A DNA stretch of 37,476 nt. It comes from an uncultured Succinivibrionaceae bacterium (GTDB lineage: Bacteria; Pseudomonadota; Gammaproteobacteria; Enterobacterales; Succinivibrionaceae). Both the position numbers and the translations under genes were made by a program. Positions 14,650-23,203 of the stretch are shown here, piece by piece; position 1 is the stretch's first letter; every line of letters starts with the position of its first letter. The stretch is taken from NCBI GenBank assembly GCA_944389865.1, contig CALXNX010000022.1, forward strand, positions 1 through 37,476, given 5' to 3'. The notes below the pieces were generated by a model that saw nothing but the letters and a program-made list of their open reading frames with translations, searched no databases and was not told the origin of the DNA.

Positions 14650-17553
14650 TTATTCCTCAGTCTGGTCCTCAGTCTCAGACGCGCCGGGCGCATCCGCCGC
14701 AGCTTCAGTATGCCCTTCCGGGCGCTGTCCATTTAATAATGCCAAACGCTCCTCTAAGGCCTTTTTATCCTCAGCGCGGCCTGCGGCGGCGCGATTTGAT
14801 GCCTCCACCGCATCCTCGGAGATAGCCTCCACCGCGATCACGGACTCGCCTTCATACGGGCGCATTAAGATCACGCCGCCGGCCATGCGCGAGCTTAAAG
14901 GCAGACTCTCCACCTTTGAGCGGATCAAGCGGCCCTGATCGGTGATCAGCATGTAGTCGGACTGCTCATTGACGCGCACTGCGCCGATGATTCTGCCGTT
15001 GCGCTCCACCTGCCCCATGGCCTTGATGCCCTGACCGCCGCGATTGCGCAGAGTAAAGTCATTGAGCACCATCTTCTTGCCGTAGCCGTTCTCAGTGGCC
15101 ATTAAGCACAGAGCCCGCGGTTCATCCGGAGCGACGGTGATTAAGGACACCACGCGCGCATCCTTGGCCGTAAGCTTCATCGCACGGATGAAGCCTGAGG
15201 TGCGGCCGGACGGACGAATGCCCCAGCCGAAGTGACGATCAAGCGGAGCTGTCTCATCACCCTCCGCCCTTTCGGCTGCATCGCCGGTCTCGACCTCCTG
15301 CTCCTCGCCGCCCTCTTCATCATCGCCGTCTTTCCTGGCGTAATACTCGCAGAAGTGCAGACCGCGCTGATTGGAGGTAAAGAGATAGATGTCATCATCA
15401 CCCGAGGTCACAGCCACGCCGATGAGCTCATCGCCCTCGCGCAGCGCGCCGCATAAAATGCCCTGCTCGTTCGAGCGCTTAACGAGGCCCTTAAAGGCCG
15501 ATAAGGCCACCTTCTTGATATAGCCTAAGGCCGTAGCCATCACAATGTAATGGCAGTCATCAAATTCTGAGAAGGCCAAAAGCGCCGTGATCTTCTCGCC
15601 CTCGGCGATATTGAAGATGTTCTGAATCGGGCGGCCGCGCCAGCTGCGGTTGTCCGAGGTCGGCAGATCGTAGACCGTAGTGGCAAACACGCGCCCGGAG
15701 GATGTAAAGCACAGGAGGGTATCGTGCGTATTGGCCGACAGGATCTGCGAGATATTGTCCTCATCCTTGAGCTTGGCCGCCAGCACGCCCTTGCCGCCGC
15801 GATTGTGGCTGGCGTAGGAGGCTAAATCCTGATATTTGATGTAGCCCTGCATCGACAGCGTGATGATCACGTCCTGCTTTGCAATTAAGTCAGCCTTGCT
15901 CATGCGTCCGTAATCTAAGGTAAAGTCAGTGCGGCGCTTAGAGTAGAACTCGTTCTTGACGGCCGTAAGCTCCTCGCGGATGACTTCCTTCATGCGCTCG
16001 ACGCTGTTTAAGATCTTAAGGTATTCCTTAATATTGGCTACTAAGGCCTGATAATCGGCCTGAATTTCCTCGGTAGCAAGATGCGTTAAACGCGACAGCT
16101 GCAGGGCCAAAATAGCCTTGGCCTGCATTTCAGATAAGAAATAATGATCCTCATGCAGACCTGCTGACGGATCGATGCCGGCGGGCAGGCACAGATTGCT
16201 GCCGTTCTCATCGCGGGCAATTAAGGCTGCCACCAGCGCGCCGTTCCATGGCTCGGCCATCAGCTTCTGCTTGGCGTCCTCAGGATTATCGGCATTGGTG
16301 ATGATCTCAATTACGCGATTGATATTGGCCTTGGCGACAATCAGACCTTCATCGATAAAGGCCTTGCGGCGATCCTGACGCAGCAGATAAACCGTGCGTC
16401 TGGTCACCACTTCGCGTCTGAAGGCGATAAATTCCTGCAGAATTTCCTTTAAGGACAGCTGCTTGGGCTTATTGTGCACCAAGGCAATCATATTAAAGGA
16501 GAAAGAGGTCTGCAGCGAGGTGCTGTCGTACAGATTATTGAGCACCGCCTCTTCGTAGGCATCGCGCTTTAAGTCTATGGCGATGCGCACTAAATTCTTC
16601 TTATCGGAGAGATCGTTGACCTCAGCAATGCCTTCGATCTTCTTTTCGCGCACTAAGTCCGCTATCTGCTTGACGATACTGCTCTTGGATTCCTGATACG
16701 GGATCTCATCGACATAGATGGTTTTGCGCCCGGACTTATCGGTCTCGGTATGCGTCCGCGCGCGCATAATGCAGCGGCCGCGGCCGGTAGCGTAGGCCTC
16801 GCGGATGCCGGCGGTGCCGACGATGCAGCCGCCGGTGGGAAAATCCGGACCCGGGATATAACGCATCAGATCATCTACGGTTAAATCCGGGTTATCGAGC
16901 AGGGCTAAAGTGCCGTCAATCACCTCGCCTAAATTGTGCGGCGGGATATTGGTGGCCATACCCACGGCGATGCCGGAGGAGCCGTTGACCAGGAGGTTGG
17001 GGAAGCGTGCCGGCAGCACCTCAGGGATCTGCTCATTGCCGTCATAGTTGGGGTAGGTATCGACGGTCTCCTTATCGATATCCTGCAGCATGGCCTCGGC
17101 AATTTTGGTCATGCGCACTTCGGTATAACGCATGGCCGCCGGGCCGTCGCCGTCAATGTTGCCGAAATTGCCCTGACCGAAAATTAAAGGCTCGCGCATC
17201 GAGAACCACTGCGCCATGCGCACAATGGTGTCATAAACCGCAGCATCTCCGTGCGGGTGGAAGCGGCCGATCACGTCGCCCACCACGCGGGCGGACTTCT
17301 TAGTTTGACCGTTGTGCCAAATCTTAAGATCGTACATATCGTAGAGCACGCGGCGATGCACCGGCTTTAAGCCGTCGCGCACATCCGGCAGCGCACGATC
17401 CACGATCACTGACATCGCATAGTCAATGAAGGACTGCTTGAGCTCGTCCTCAAGCTTTACGGTGGTAACGTTATCCATTTCCACGCTCTGCGCGGTCGTG
17501 AGCGGCTCCCCCGCCCCGCTGTCCGGCAGGCCGTCTTTGGTCTCATCAACCAT
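14650..17553 (-). CDS. gyrA: DNA gyrase subunit A
   Basis: 967 residues, about 90 longer than E. coli GyrA. The breakage-reunion domain is complete: KPVHRRVLYDM, RFHPHGDAAVYDTIVRMAQ and the catalytic Tyr143 in AMRYTEVRM. The residue equivalent to E. coli Ser83 is Ala104, while that of Asp87 is Asp108. The C-terminal DNA-wrapping domain begins near VIITLSMQGYIKY, and its GyrA box reads NRGGKG (consensus QRRGGKG). Two acidic additions explain the extra length: an insert of about 30 residues (DDEEGGEEQEVETGDAAERA) inside the wrapping domain and an Asp/Glu/Ala-rich tail. A 25-residue acidic N-terminal extension precedes the conserved start; Met26 is an alternative start. It is the first gene of the minus-strand block with its own promoter. 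Confidence 0.96.
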   Translation of the reverse strand: MVDETKDGLPDSGAGEPLTTAQSVEMDNVTTVKLEDELKQSFIDYAMSVIVDRALPDVRDGLKPVHRRVLYDMYDLKIWHNGQTKKSARVVGDVIGRFHPHGDAAVYDTIVRMAQWFSMREPLIFGQGNFGNIDGDGPAAMRYTEVRMTKIAEAMLQDIDKETVDTYPNYDGNEQIPEVLPARFPNLLVNGSSGIAVGMATNIPPHNLGEVIDGTLALLDNPDLTVDDLMRYIPGPDFPTGGCIVGTAGIREAYATGRGRCIMRARTHTETDKSGRKTIYVDEIPYQESKSSIVKQIADLVREKKIEGIAEVNDLSDKKNLVRIAIDLKRDAYEEAVLNNLYDSTSLQTSFSFNMIALVHNKPKQLSLKEILQEFIAFRREVVTRRTVYLLRQDRRKAFIDEGLIVAKANINRVIEIITNADNPEDAKQKLMAEPWNGALVAALIARDENGSNLCLPAGIDPSAGLHEDHYFLSEMQAKAILALQLSRLTHLATEEIQADYQALVANIKEYLKILNSVERMKEVIREELTAVKNEFYSKRRTDFTLDYGRMSKADLIAKQDVIITLSMQGYIKYQDLASYASHNRGGKGVLAAKLKDEDNISQILSANTHDTLLCFTSSGRVFATTVYDLPTSDNRSWRGRPIQNIFNIAEGEKITALLAFSEFDDCHYIVMATALGYIKKVALSAFKGLVKRSNEQGILCGALREGDELIGVAVTSGDDDIYLFTSNQRGLHFCEYYARKDGDDEEGGEEQEVETGDAAERAEGDETAPLDRHFGWGIRPSGRTSGFIRAMKLTAKDARVVSLITVAPDEPRALCLMATENGYGKKMVLNDFTLRNRGGQGIKAMGQVERNGRIIGAVRVNEQSDYMLITDQGRLIRSKVESLPLSSRMAGGVILMRPYEGESVIAVEAISEDAVEASNRAAAGRAEDKKALEERLALLNGQRPEGHTEAAADAPGASETEDQTEE

Positions 17554-17648
17554 GAATTTAGTACCTTAAACCTAATGTGAAAACTAACTTACGAAAACTG
17601 CGGTAAGGCTGCAGAAAGATAAGTGTTAATAAGTAATAAAACTCATAT

Positions 17649-17677
17649 ATTTTAGCATTTGAGCCCTGTTTTTTCAA
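17649..17677 (-). promoter_or_regulatory. Sigma-70-type promoter of gyrA
   Basis: On the minus strand, TTGAAA (17672-17677) and TAAAAT (17649-17654) are separated by exactly 17 bases. The -10 is preceded by TGC, an extended element. This is the best promoter in the window. It leaves a leader of roughly 90 bases before the gyrA ATG at 17553 and probably drives gyrA-serC-fadD-rnd-SDR. Confidence 0.7.
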
Positions 17678-17770
17678 TGAAGAGCGGCCCGCTGCGCCCT
17701 TGGCGCCGCCCTGTCAGCGCCAATCCTGCAAACTTTGCGTCCTCCCCTGCTCTTTGCCGGCTAAAATCGC

Positions 17771-17776
17771 TACAAT
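17771..17776 (+). promoter_or_regulatory. -10 element of rdgC
   Basis: TACAAT in the context CGCTACAAT lies 29 bases before the rdgC ATG. No clear -35 is present. It belongs to the same GCTACAAT class as the elements before cysK and the symporter. Confidence 0.4.
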
Positions 17777-17805
17777 GTGCGCAGATAAGCTTGTGAGGAA
17801 TAGTC

Positions 17806-18729
17806 ATGTGGTTTAAAAACGCCCAAATTTACGGTTTAAAGCTCACGCCGGAGCAGAACGCGCTGCTCAAAGATGAGGTCAAATTTGAAGAAGTTCTGCA
17901 GCAGAAGGCCTTCCGCCCCTGCATGGCGCAGGAACTTTCCACCATCGGCTTTGCGCCCCTGTTCGGGCGCGATGTCCCGGCCATGGCCTTCTCCACCGGC
18001 CCCCATCACTTTGTGCGCCTGTTGGAGGAAACCAAGCTTCTGCCCTCATCCGTAATTAAGGTCGCCTTGGAAGAAGAAGTAGAGAAAAAGGAAAGCGCCC
18101 TGGGCCGAGATCTGCAGAAAAATGAAATTCAGGCCTTAAAAACCGCCATTACCGGCCAGCTGCTGGAGCGCGCCTTCTCCTCGCAGCGCGATATGCTGGT
18201 CTATATCAACAGCGAGCAGGGGCTGGCCGTGGTGTCGGTGTCGTCAGCCAAGCGCGCCGAGCGCGCCATCGCCATGCTGCGCGAGGCCTTCGGCGGCTCT
18301 TTCCCGGCCAAGCACTTCCAGCCCCGCTGCGTGGTGGAAGATCGCCTGACCTCCTGGATTGAAAAGCAGGAGCTGCCGCAGGTCTTTGCCTTAGGCTCCG
18401 ATGCTACCTTAAAGAGCAATGACGATTTAGGCGCCACCGTGCGCGTCAGCAGGGACGATCTGCTTTCAGATGAAGTCTTAGGCCACATCAAGGCCGGCAA
18501 GGTCATCACTGAGCTGCAGCTTATTTTCGAGGACAGCGCCAGCTTTGTCTTAACCTCTGACTTAGTGTTAAAGCGCCTGCGCCCTGAAGATCAGTATTTA
18601 GAGCAGAATCTGCCCGAGAAGACTGACGACGCCGTGGCTGACATGCAGTCTATACTGATGATCCAGGCTGATTTATTAGACAGCATCGCCGCCTGCCTGA
18701 TTAAGACTTTTGACTGTGAACTTGATTAA
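17806..18729 (+). CDS. rdgC: Recombination-associated protein RdgC
   Basis: 307 residues, matching the E. coli length (303) and pattern: MWFKNAQIYGL at the start, LLPSSVIKVALEEEVEKKE, then LLERAFSSQRDMLVYINSEQ, SSAKRAERAIAMLREAFGG and the end region LKRLRPEDQYLEQN. RdgC forms a ring-shaped dimer that encircles DNA, limits RecA loading and is needed in some recombination-defective backgrounds. It occurs in beta- and gammaproteobacteria, supporting the taxonomic reading. GAGGA precedes the ATG. The 3' end overlaps trhP by 14 bases. Confidence 0.94.
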   Translation: MWFKNAQIYGLKLTPEQNALLKDEVKFEEVLQQKAFRPCMAQELSTIGFAPLFGRDVPAMAFSTGPHHFVRLLEETKLLPSSVIKVALEEEVEKKESALGRDLQKNEIQALKTAITGQLLERAFSSQRDMLVYINSEQGLAVVSVSSAKRAERAIAMLREAFGGSFPAKHFQPRCVVEDRLTSWIEKQELPQVFALGSDATLKSNDDLGATVRVSRDDLLSDEVLGHIKAGKVITELQLIFEDSASFVLTSDLVLKRLRPEDQYLEQNLPEKTDDAVADMQSILMIQADLLDSIAACLIKTFDCELD

Positions 18730-20050
18730 GCCTGAACTCTTAGCGCCGGCCGGGAGCCTTGCGCATGTCAAAATTGCAGCCGCTTACGGCGCAGATGCGG
18801 TTTATGCCGGTATTCCGCGCTGGAGCCTGCGCGTGCGCGGCAACGGCTTTACCCCGGACGATTTTGCCGCCGGCATCGACTATCTGCATCAGCGCGGCAA
18901 AAAGTTCTTTGCGGTCCTGAACGTCATTCCGCACATGCGCCGCAGCGTGTCCTTTAAACCCGCCTTAGACGCGGTAGCCGCCTTAAAGCCTGACGCCTTG
19001 ATCATGGCGGATCCCGGACTTATCATGCAGGCGCGCGAACATTATCCGGACATCCCGATTCATTTGAGCGTACAGGCCAATACGGTCAATGCCGGTACGG
19101 TAAAGTTCTGGCAGCAGATCGGCATCAGCCGCTGCATTCTGGCGCGCGAGCTTACTCTCGGTGAAATTGAGCTTATCCGCAATGAATGTCCTGACATGGA
19201 GCTGGAGGTGTTCGCACACGGCGCGCTGTGCATCGCGGTCTCCGGGCGCTGCCTCATTTCAGGGCTTTTGGCGCGGCGCGACGCCAACGTCGGTGCCTGC
19301 ACCAATTCCTGCCGCTGGAACTACAAGGTGCGCTCGCTGTCAGCTGAAATTGAGGAATATCAGAACCGTCCGGGCGAGCTGATGACCTTGGATGAAGATG
19401 AGCACGGCTCGTATCTTTTCAACTCCAAAGATCTGTGCACCCTGCCGCTCTTAGACCGGCTGTACGCCTTAGGCCTCAATTCCCTCAAGATTGAAGGGCG
19501 CTCGCGCTCGACTTTTTACTGTGCCGCAGTCTGCCGGGCCTATCGCCTCGCCATAGACGCCTTAGCGCGCGGCGAGCCGGTCCCGCAGGAGAGCTTTGAT
19601 CTGGTAAACTCCCTGCCCTCGCGCTCCTATACCACGGGCCTGCTGGTCCCGCATGATCCCTTTGAAACGCAGGAATATGACTCCAACTGCCCGCATCCGG
19701 GCAGCGCTTTAGTGGTTGGCGCCATTGAAGGTCAGAGCGCCGGCCGTCTGGCCGTGCGCGTAAAAAATAAATTCAGCGCCGCCGATGAACTGGCGGTCTT
19801 TACCCCGCAGGGGCTCATCAAGATTGACGGCGCTACCATGCGCGATGACAAGGGCGCGCCCTGCACTTTGGCCCCGGGGGACGGCTATCATGTCACATTA
19901 GAGTGCAGCACCCCCTGTGACCCGGAGCTTTGCTTTATCATTAAAAAGCGCAGCGCCGCGGAAATGGCCGCAGCTGATCCGGCGTTAAAGCAGTCTGTCG
20001 GCTCCGGCACGGTTAAAATTCCCATCAAGATCACGCAGCCGCAGTGCTGA
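18716..20050 (+). CDS. trhP: tRNA 5-hydroxyuridine modification protein TrhP (peptidase U32 family)
   Basis: 444 residues, closely like E. coli YegQ/TrhP (453): KPELLAPAGSLAHVKIAAAY, then GADAVYAGIPRWSLRVR, IHLSVQANTVN, the U32 signature region EVFAHGALCIAVSGRCLISG, CTNSCRWNY and LNSLKIEGRSRSTFYCA. The cysteines in SGRC, ACTNSC and the downstream segment are probably iron-sulfur ligands. TrhP is required for prephenate-dependent hydroxylation of U34 in certain tRNAs, the first step to cmo5U/mcmo5U. A GTG at 18716 gives a start (MNLIKPELL) closest to E. coli. TTG at 18710 is the alternative. The overlap with rdgC implies coupled translation. Confidence 0.92.
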   Translation: MNLIKPELLAPAGSLAHVKIAAAYGADAVYAGIPRWSLRVRGNGFTPDDFAAGIDYLHQRGKKFFAVLNVIPHMRRSVSFKPALDAVAALKPDALIMADPGLIMQAREHYPDIPIHLSVQANTVNAGTVKFWQQIGISRCILARELTLGEIELIRNECPDMELEVFAHGALCIAVSGRCLISGLLARRDANVGACTNSCRWNYKVRSLSAEIEEYQNRPGELMTLDEDEHGSYLFNSKDLCTLPLLDRLYALGLNSLKIEGRSRSTFYCAAVCRAYRLAIDALARGEPVPQESFDLVNSLPSRSYTTGLLVPHDPFETQEYDSNCPHPGSALVVGAIEGQSAGRLAVRVKNKFSAADELAVFTPQGLIKIDGATMRDDKGAPCTLAPGDGYHVTLECSTPCDPELCFIIKKRSAAEMAAADPALKQSVGSGTVKIPIKITQPQC

Positions 20051-20066
20051 GCTTAAGGAAAATATC

Positions 20067-20489
20067 ATGGCAAACAAAGTGATGGATATTAAAACCAATA
20101 TTTTAGGGCTGCAGCATATCGGCATCCCCACCCCCGATTTAGCGGCCTCCAGGAACTTTTATCAGCAGCTGGGCTTTACCCCGGTGTTTACTAAAAAGTT
20201 TACCGGGGATGACGGGCAGCCCGGCGAGGCGCTGTTCATGACCAAGGGCGGGCTGACCTTAGAGCTCTATGTAAGCGCCAATCCGGCCTTAAAGCCAGGG
20301 GCAGTCGATCATCTGGCCTTGAACGTGCAGGATATCGATGCGGCCTACAGTGAAATTAACCGCCTGGGCCTTAACAATACTCAGGATACCGTGCACTTCC
20401 TGCCCTTTTTCAATCACGGGGTAAAATACTTCACCATCGAAGGCCCCAGCCGCGAAAAGGTCGAATTTAACCAGTATTTAAAGGTTTAG
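20067..20489 (+). CDS. VOC (glyoxalase/bleomycin resistance) family protein
   Basis: 140 residues with two beta-alpha-beta-beta-beta units. Metal-ligand positions are all filled: His in LQHIGIPT, Glu in LTLELYVS, His in VDHLALNV and Glu in EKVEFNQYL, so an active metal site is likely. The text DLAASRNFYQQLGFTPVF is typical of lactoylglutathione lyase-like proteins, but the substrate cannot be named. AAGGAAAATATC precedes the ATG. It starts 16 bases after trhP and ends 2 bases before yciO, so it is in the same transcript. Confidence 0.87.
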   Translation: MANKVMDIKTNILGLQHIGIPTPDLAASRNFYQQLGFTPVFTKKFTGDDGQPGEALFMTKGGLTLELYVSANPALKPGAVDHLALNVQDIDAAYSEINRLGLNNTQDTVHFLPFFNHGVKYFTIEGPSREKVEFNQYLKV

Positions 20490-20491
20490 CC

Positions 20492-21118
20492 ATGAGCGCT
20501 GAATTCATATCGATTCATCCTGACAATCCGCAGCCGCGCTTTATTAAGCAGGCCGCGCAGATCATTAAAGCCGGCGGCGTGGGCGTAGTGCCCACTGACA
20601 GCGCCTACGCGCTGTGCTGCGCCATCGGCGATAAGAGCGCCATGGAGCGCATCGCCCATATCCGTCAGATCAGCCGCAAGCATAATTTCACCCTGATCTG
20701 TCACGATCTCTCTGAGCTTTCCACCTACGCCAAAGTAGATAACAGCGTGTTTCGGCTGCTGAAAAACAACACACCAGGGCCCTACACCTTCATCCTGCCC
20801 GCCACTAAGGAAGTGCCGCGCCGCCTGATGAATGAGCGCCGCCGCACTATCGGCATTCGCGTCCCGCAGGGAGCAATTATCGAGGCGCTGCTCGGGGAGT
20901 TTGATGAGCCTTTAATGAGCTGCACCCTGATCTTGCCCGAGCACGAGGAGCCTGAAAGCGATCCGGTGGAGATTAACGATAAAATAGGCTCTATTGTGGA
21001 TGTGATTGTGGACGGCGGCGTACTTCTGCCTGAGGCGACTACGGTGATCCGCTTTGAAGACGGTCAGCCCATAGTGCGCCGCATCGGACGCGGTGATCCG
21101 GCCCCTTTTGAAAATTAA
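20492..21118 (+). CDS. yciO: YciO, YrdC/Sua5-family protein
   Basis: 208 residues, near-identical in layout to E. coli YciO (206). It begins with IHPDNPQPRFIKQAAQIIK, has VGVVPTDSAYAL, NFTLICHDLSELSTYAKVDN, KNNTPGPYTFILPATKEVPR, RRTIGIRVP and ends in the family's VRRIGRGDPAPF. YrdC/Sua5 relatives make threonylcarbamoyl-AMP for tRNA t6A37. YciO is a paralogue with the same fold whose role is less settled. AAAGG precedes the ATG. Confidence 0.93.
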   Translation: MSAEFISIHPDNPQPRFIKQAAQIIKAGGVGVVPTDSAYALCCAIGDKSAMERIAHIRQISRKHNFTLICHDLSELSTYAKVDNSVFRLLKNNTPGPYTFILPATKEVPRRLMNERRRTIGIRVPQGAIIEALLGEFDEPLMSCTLILPEHEEPESDPVEINDKIGSIVDVIVDGGVLLPEATTVIRFEDGQPIVRRIGRGDPAPFEN

Positions 21119-21119
21119 G

Positions 21120-21260
21120 ATGCAGACTGCAGTTCGGCAGGCAGCTCCTGCGGATTATTCGCTCATTGCAGACCTTATCACTGCCGCCTTTGCCGACGAG
21201 CCTTTAAGCGCGCACGATGAGGCGCAGCTGGATTTTTCGGCCGTTCATCCCATCAGCTGA
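21120..21260 (+). pseudogene. Truncated GNAT N-acetyltransferase (N-terminal remnant)
   Basis: An ATG one base after the yciO stop opens 46 codons: MQTAVRQAAPADYSLIADLI then TAAFADEPLSAHDEAQLDF and a short end to TGA. The pattern VRxAxxxDxxxIxxLIxxAF is the first strand and helix of GNAT acetyltransferases. The frame ends long before the acetyl-CoA loop, and none of the three downstream frames continues the fold. The stop codon sits inside a perfect palindrome (21249-21270), so the truncation point coincides with the start of the hairpin-rich spacer. The gene was probably cut by a deletion or insertion. It is too short to be functional. Confidence 0.6.
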
Positions 21261-21270
21261 AGCTGATGGG
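21249..21270 (+). terminator. Strong hairpin at the end of the yciO block
   Basis: CCCATCAGCT (21249-21258) and AGCTGATGGG (21261-21270) are perfectly complementary. As RNA this is a 9-pair stem with a UGAA loop, followed by CTTTCC. The T tract is short, so termination is possible but not assured. The same shape is seen in the subterminal hairpins of IS200/IS605-type elements, which is the alternative reading. Confidence 0.45.
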
Positions 21271-21420
21271 CTTTCCGGCCTAATATCATGTAAAGCGCAC
21301 TGCGCCGGCCGATCATCTGCTATGAGCAGTTACGGAACAAGCGGTTATACGGCAGGCACGAACAAATCGTGCTTATGCCGGGATGACGGCACTGCACCAA
21401 GTACAGCACCGCCTTAAAGC
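21271..21420. other. Hairpin-rich non-coding spacer
   Basis: These 150 bases hold no convincing gene but are unusually rich in paired segments: CGGCC (21276-21280) with GGCCG (21307-21311) enclosing GCGC-act-GCGC (21295-21305); CTGCT-atg-AGCAG (21317-21329); and a two-part stem of CGGCA (21350-21354) with TGCCG (21376-21380) around GCACGA (21356-21361) and TCGTGC (21367-21372). Near 21388-21411 a further stem with G-U pairs can form on the minus strand. On the minus strand this is the 3' untranslated region of the zinc-ribbon operon. It could be a structured RNA, a bidirectional terminator region or the remnant of a TnpB/IS605-type end. Confidence 0.45.
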
Positions 21421-22491
21421 TTAACTATGGCTTTTAGCGAAATTAGATTCCGGGAAAGCTCTGCAGGCTGCAGCAATACGCTTCTTCTTATTAATGAAGT
21501 CGTAAACCTTAGTACCCAGCCATGCGCAGCCGGCGAAGACGGCAGCTGTGATGATATCGCTCATCAGGAATAAAGCAGCAGCGGCTAAAATTAAAAACAA
21601 CGCGGCAATGCCCCAGCGGGTAAACTTAATGGCATTAGACTGAGGTGCACTTAAATACTGGCAGGATCCTGAGCCTTCAGTAATGAAGTGCCAGCGCTCC
21701 TGATTGTAGAAGAAATAAACAAACCAGAACGGCACCATGGTATACACGCCGTCAGCGGTCAAATCTATTTTGGCGGAAGTGCGCAGATTTTTTCTATCTG
21801 ACGGAGCCTGACGGCCGCATTCTTCGGCGGCCTTCTGCTCAACATACTGTCTGCCGAAAGTACTCCAGATCTTGCGCGGATCCAGATTCATCTCCAGCGT
21901 AATGAGCTGCTGATCTTCATCGAGGCCCATCAGGCTCGGATCATATTCATAGGAGCTGGCCCCAGGATTGTCAATGGCGCTGGCAAAATCCTGCAGCTCT
22001 TGAGGCACATCTTCGCCGCTGTAGGCTAAGCACAGAATAGAGAAATTGCCGTAGGCATCACCATGGGCCGGGCGGTATTTATATTCCTTGTAGGTCTCGA
22101 CCTGGTTATTTCTCATGCGCTGCTTTTCGACCGCGTAGCGCTCATCACAGCTCCAAGTGGCCTCAAAATTGCCCGAGTACTCATACATGGGCAGATAGGC
22201 TTTAATCAGCGAATCGAAGGTAATTTGATTGAACAAATCCAAAGGCAGATTCTTTTCATCTACCAGCGCTTCGATGATCTGTTCGCCGAAATCGTCCTGA
22301 GTTACCGTAAAGGGAATGACGCGCTCCGGCAGCCGCATGGATTTATTGACAATCAGCGGGTTAAGCGATACTTGATGACAGTACGGACACTCTACCGATG
22401 CCTTAAACGGGGTCAGCTGAGTGATGTTCTGACCGCAGCTTGGACATTTAAACTGCTGCAGCTTTAATGCGGCAGACGTAGTTTCGCTCAT
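21421..22491 (-). CDS. Zinc-ribbon membrane protein (YdjG-like)
   Basis: 356 residues. The N-terminus has a zinc ribbon, CPSCGQN (residues 16-22) and CPYCHQ (35-40), followed by the phrase RVIPFTVTQDDFGEQIIEAL that recurs after TFIIB-type zinc ribbons in this group. The middle is a soluble domain with an aromatic-rich segment (YTMVPFWFVYFFYNQERWHF), and two membrane helices lie near residues 295-335, leaving a basic tail (INKKKRIAAACRAF). It resembles the B. subtilis YdjG type in layout, third in an SPFH / membrane / zinc-ribbon operon, 4 bases after the previous gene. GGGAG precedes the ATG. A membrane-stress scaffold role is inferred from the family and not visible in the protein itself. 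Confidence 0.75.
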   Translation of the reverse strand: MSETTSAALKLQQFKCPSCGQNITQLTPFKASVECPYCHQVSLNPLIVNKSMRLPERVIPFTVTQDDFGEQIIEALVDEKNLPLDLFNQITFDSLIKAYLPMYEYSGNFEATWSCDERYAVEKQRMRNNQVETYKEYKYRPAHGDAYGNFSILCLAYSGEDVPQELQDFASAIDNPGASSYEYDPSLMGLDEDQQLITLEMNLDPRKIWSTFGRQYVEQKAAEECGRQAPSDRKNLRTSAKIDLTADGVYTMVPFWFVYFFYNQERWHFITEGSGSCQYLSAPQSNAIKFTRWGIAALFLILAAAALFLMSDIITAAVFAGCAWLGTKVYDFINKKKRIAAACRAFPESNFAKSHS

Positions 22492-22495
22492 TTTA

Positions 22496-23188
22496 TTAAA
22501 CTCCCTGCTGTTTCAGCAGTGTATTGCGATGTGATAAATCAAAAATCATGCTCTGGGCTGTGGCAGACACCTGAGCATACTGCCCATGAACGCAGGCCTC
22601 TTTAAGCTCAGCCAGCGCAGCCATGAGCTGCTGTTCTACAGCTCCGGCCTGCGGGGACGACACCAGGGGACTGGATGACGCCCGCGTGATGAGTTCATTT
22701 AAAGCATCCGCAGCCTGCGCATTGCCGCTGCGGCGTACAAGATCCAAGCATACCTGCAGCTGCGCAGAGAACTGCTGCAGAAATTCACCGTCCTGACGCT
22801 GCTTTTCGATAGAGCCTGCGGTATGCAGATTGGCAAGGTACGAGGCGAGGAGCAGAGCTGCAAAAACGGCGCTTATTACCGCCTGCACAATAAAAGCTGA
22901 TGCGGCATAGTGATTGAGCGCCATAAAGATGCAGCCGGCCAGTAAAGTGACGGCAAAATATGCGGCGGCAATGGAGTATAGGCTGAAGCTCAGCACCGCC
23001 AGATTACGCCGGCTCTTAGTGCAGCTGATGACGATCAGCATGATGATATAAGAGATCTGAATGAAAATATAAGAGATCGTCGCGGCGGCATCTGCAGGAT
23101 TATTTTCATCAAAAACAACAAAATATATCGAGTTGAAGACAATAAGAAACAGCGCTTTCAAAGCCCATGAAGCCAAAGTACTTCCCAT
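22496..23188 (-). CDS. Four-helix membrane protein (YdjH-like)
   Basis: 230 residues. Four hydrophobic segments occupy roughly residues 7-26, 36-55, 65-88 and 95-117 (for example AYFAVTLLAGCIFMALN). A cytoplasmic half follows that looks alpha-helical and coiled (EKQRQDGEFLQQFSAQLQVC, VEQQLMAALAELKEACV). No catalytic motif is visible. Position and size correspond to YdjH in the Bacillus ydjGHI set. GGGAG lies 9 bases before the ATG. The gene starts 15 bases after the SPFH gene and is 4 bases from the zinc-ribbon gene, so it belongs to the same operon. A membrane anchor for the SPFH partner is an inference from this arrangement. Confidence 0.7.
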   Translation of the reverse strand: MGSTLASWALKALFLIVFNSIYFVVFDENNPADAAATISYIFIQISYIIMLIVISCTKSRRNLAVLSFSLYSIAAAYFAVTLLAGCIFMALNHYAASAFIVQAVISAVFAALLLASYLANLHTAGSIEKQRQDGEFLQQFSAQLQVCLDLVRRSGNAQAADALNELITRASSSPLVSSPQAGAVEQQLMAALAELKEACVHGQYAQVSATAQSMIFDLSHRNTLLKQQGV

Positions 23189-23203
23189 AATGGCGTCTCC
23201 CTT

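Noticed and set aside
21217..21417. 66-codon plus-strand frame in the hairpin-rich spacer
   Set aside because: The end (AGTNKSCLCRDDGTAPSTAP) faintly recalls a TnpB tail, but there is no ribosome site, no start outside the GNAT remnant and no certain match. Kept only as an idea in the spacer finding.
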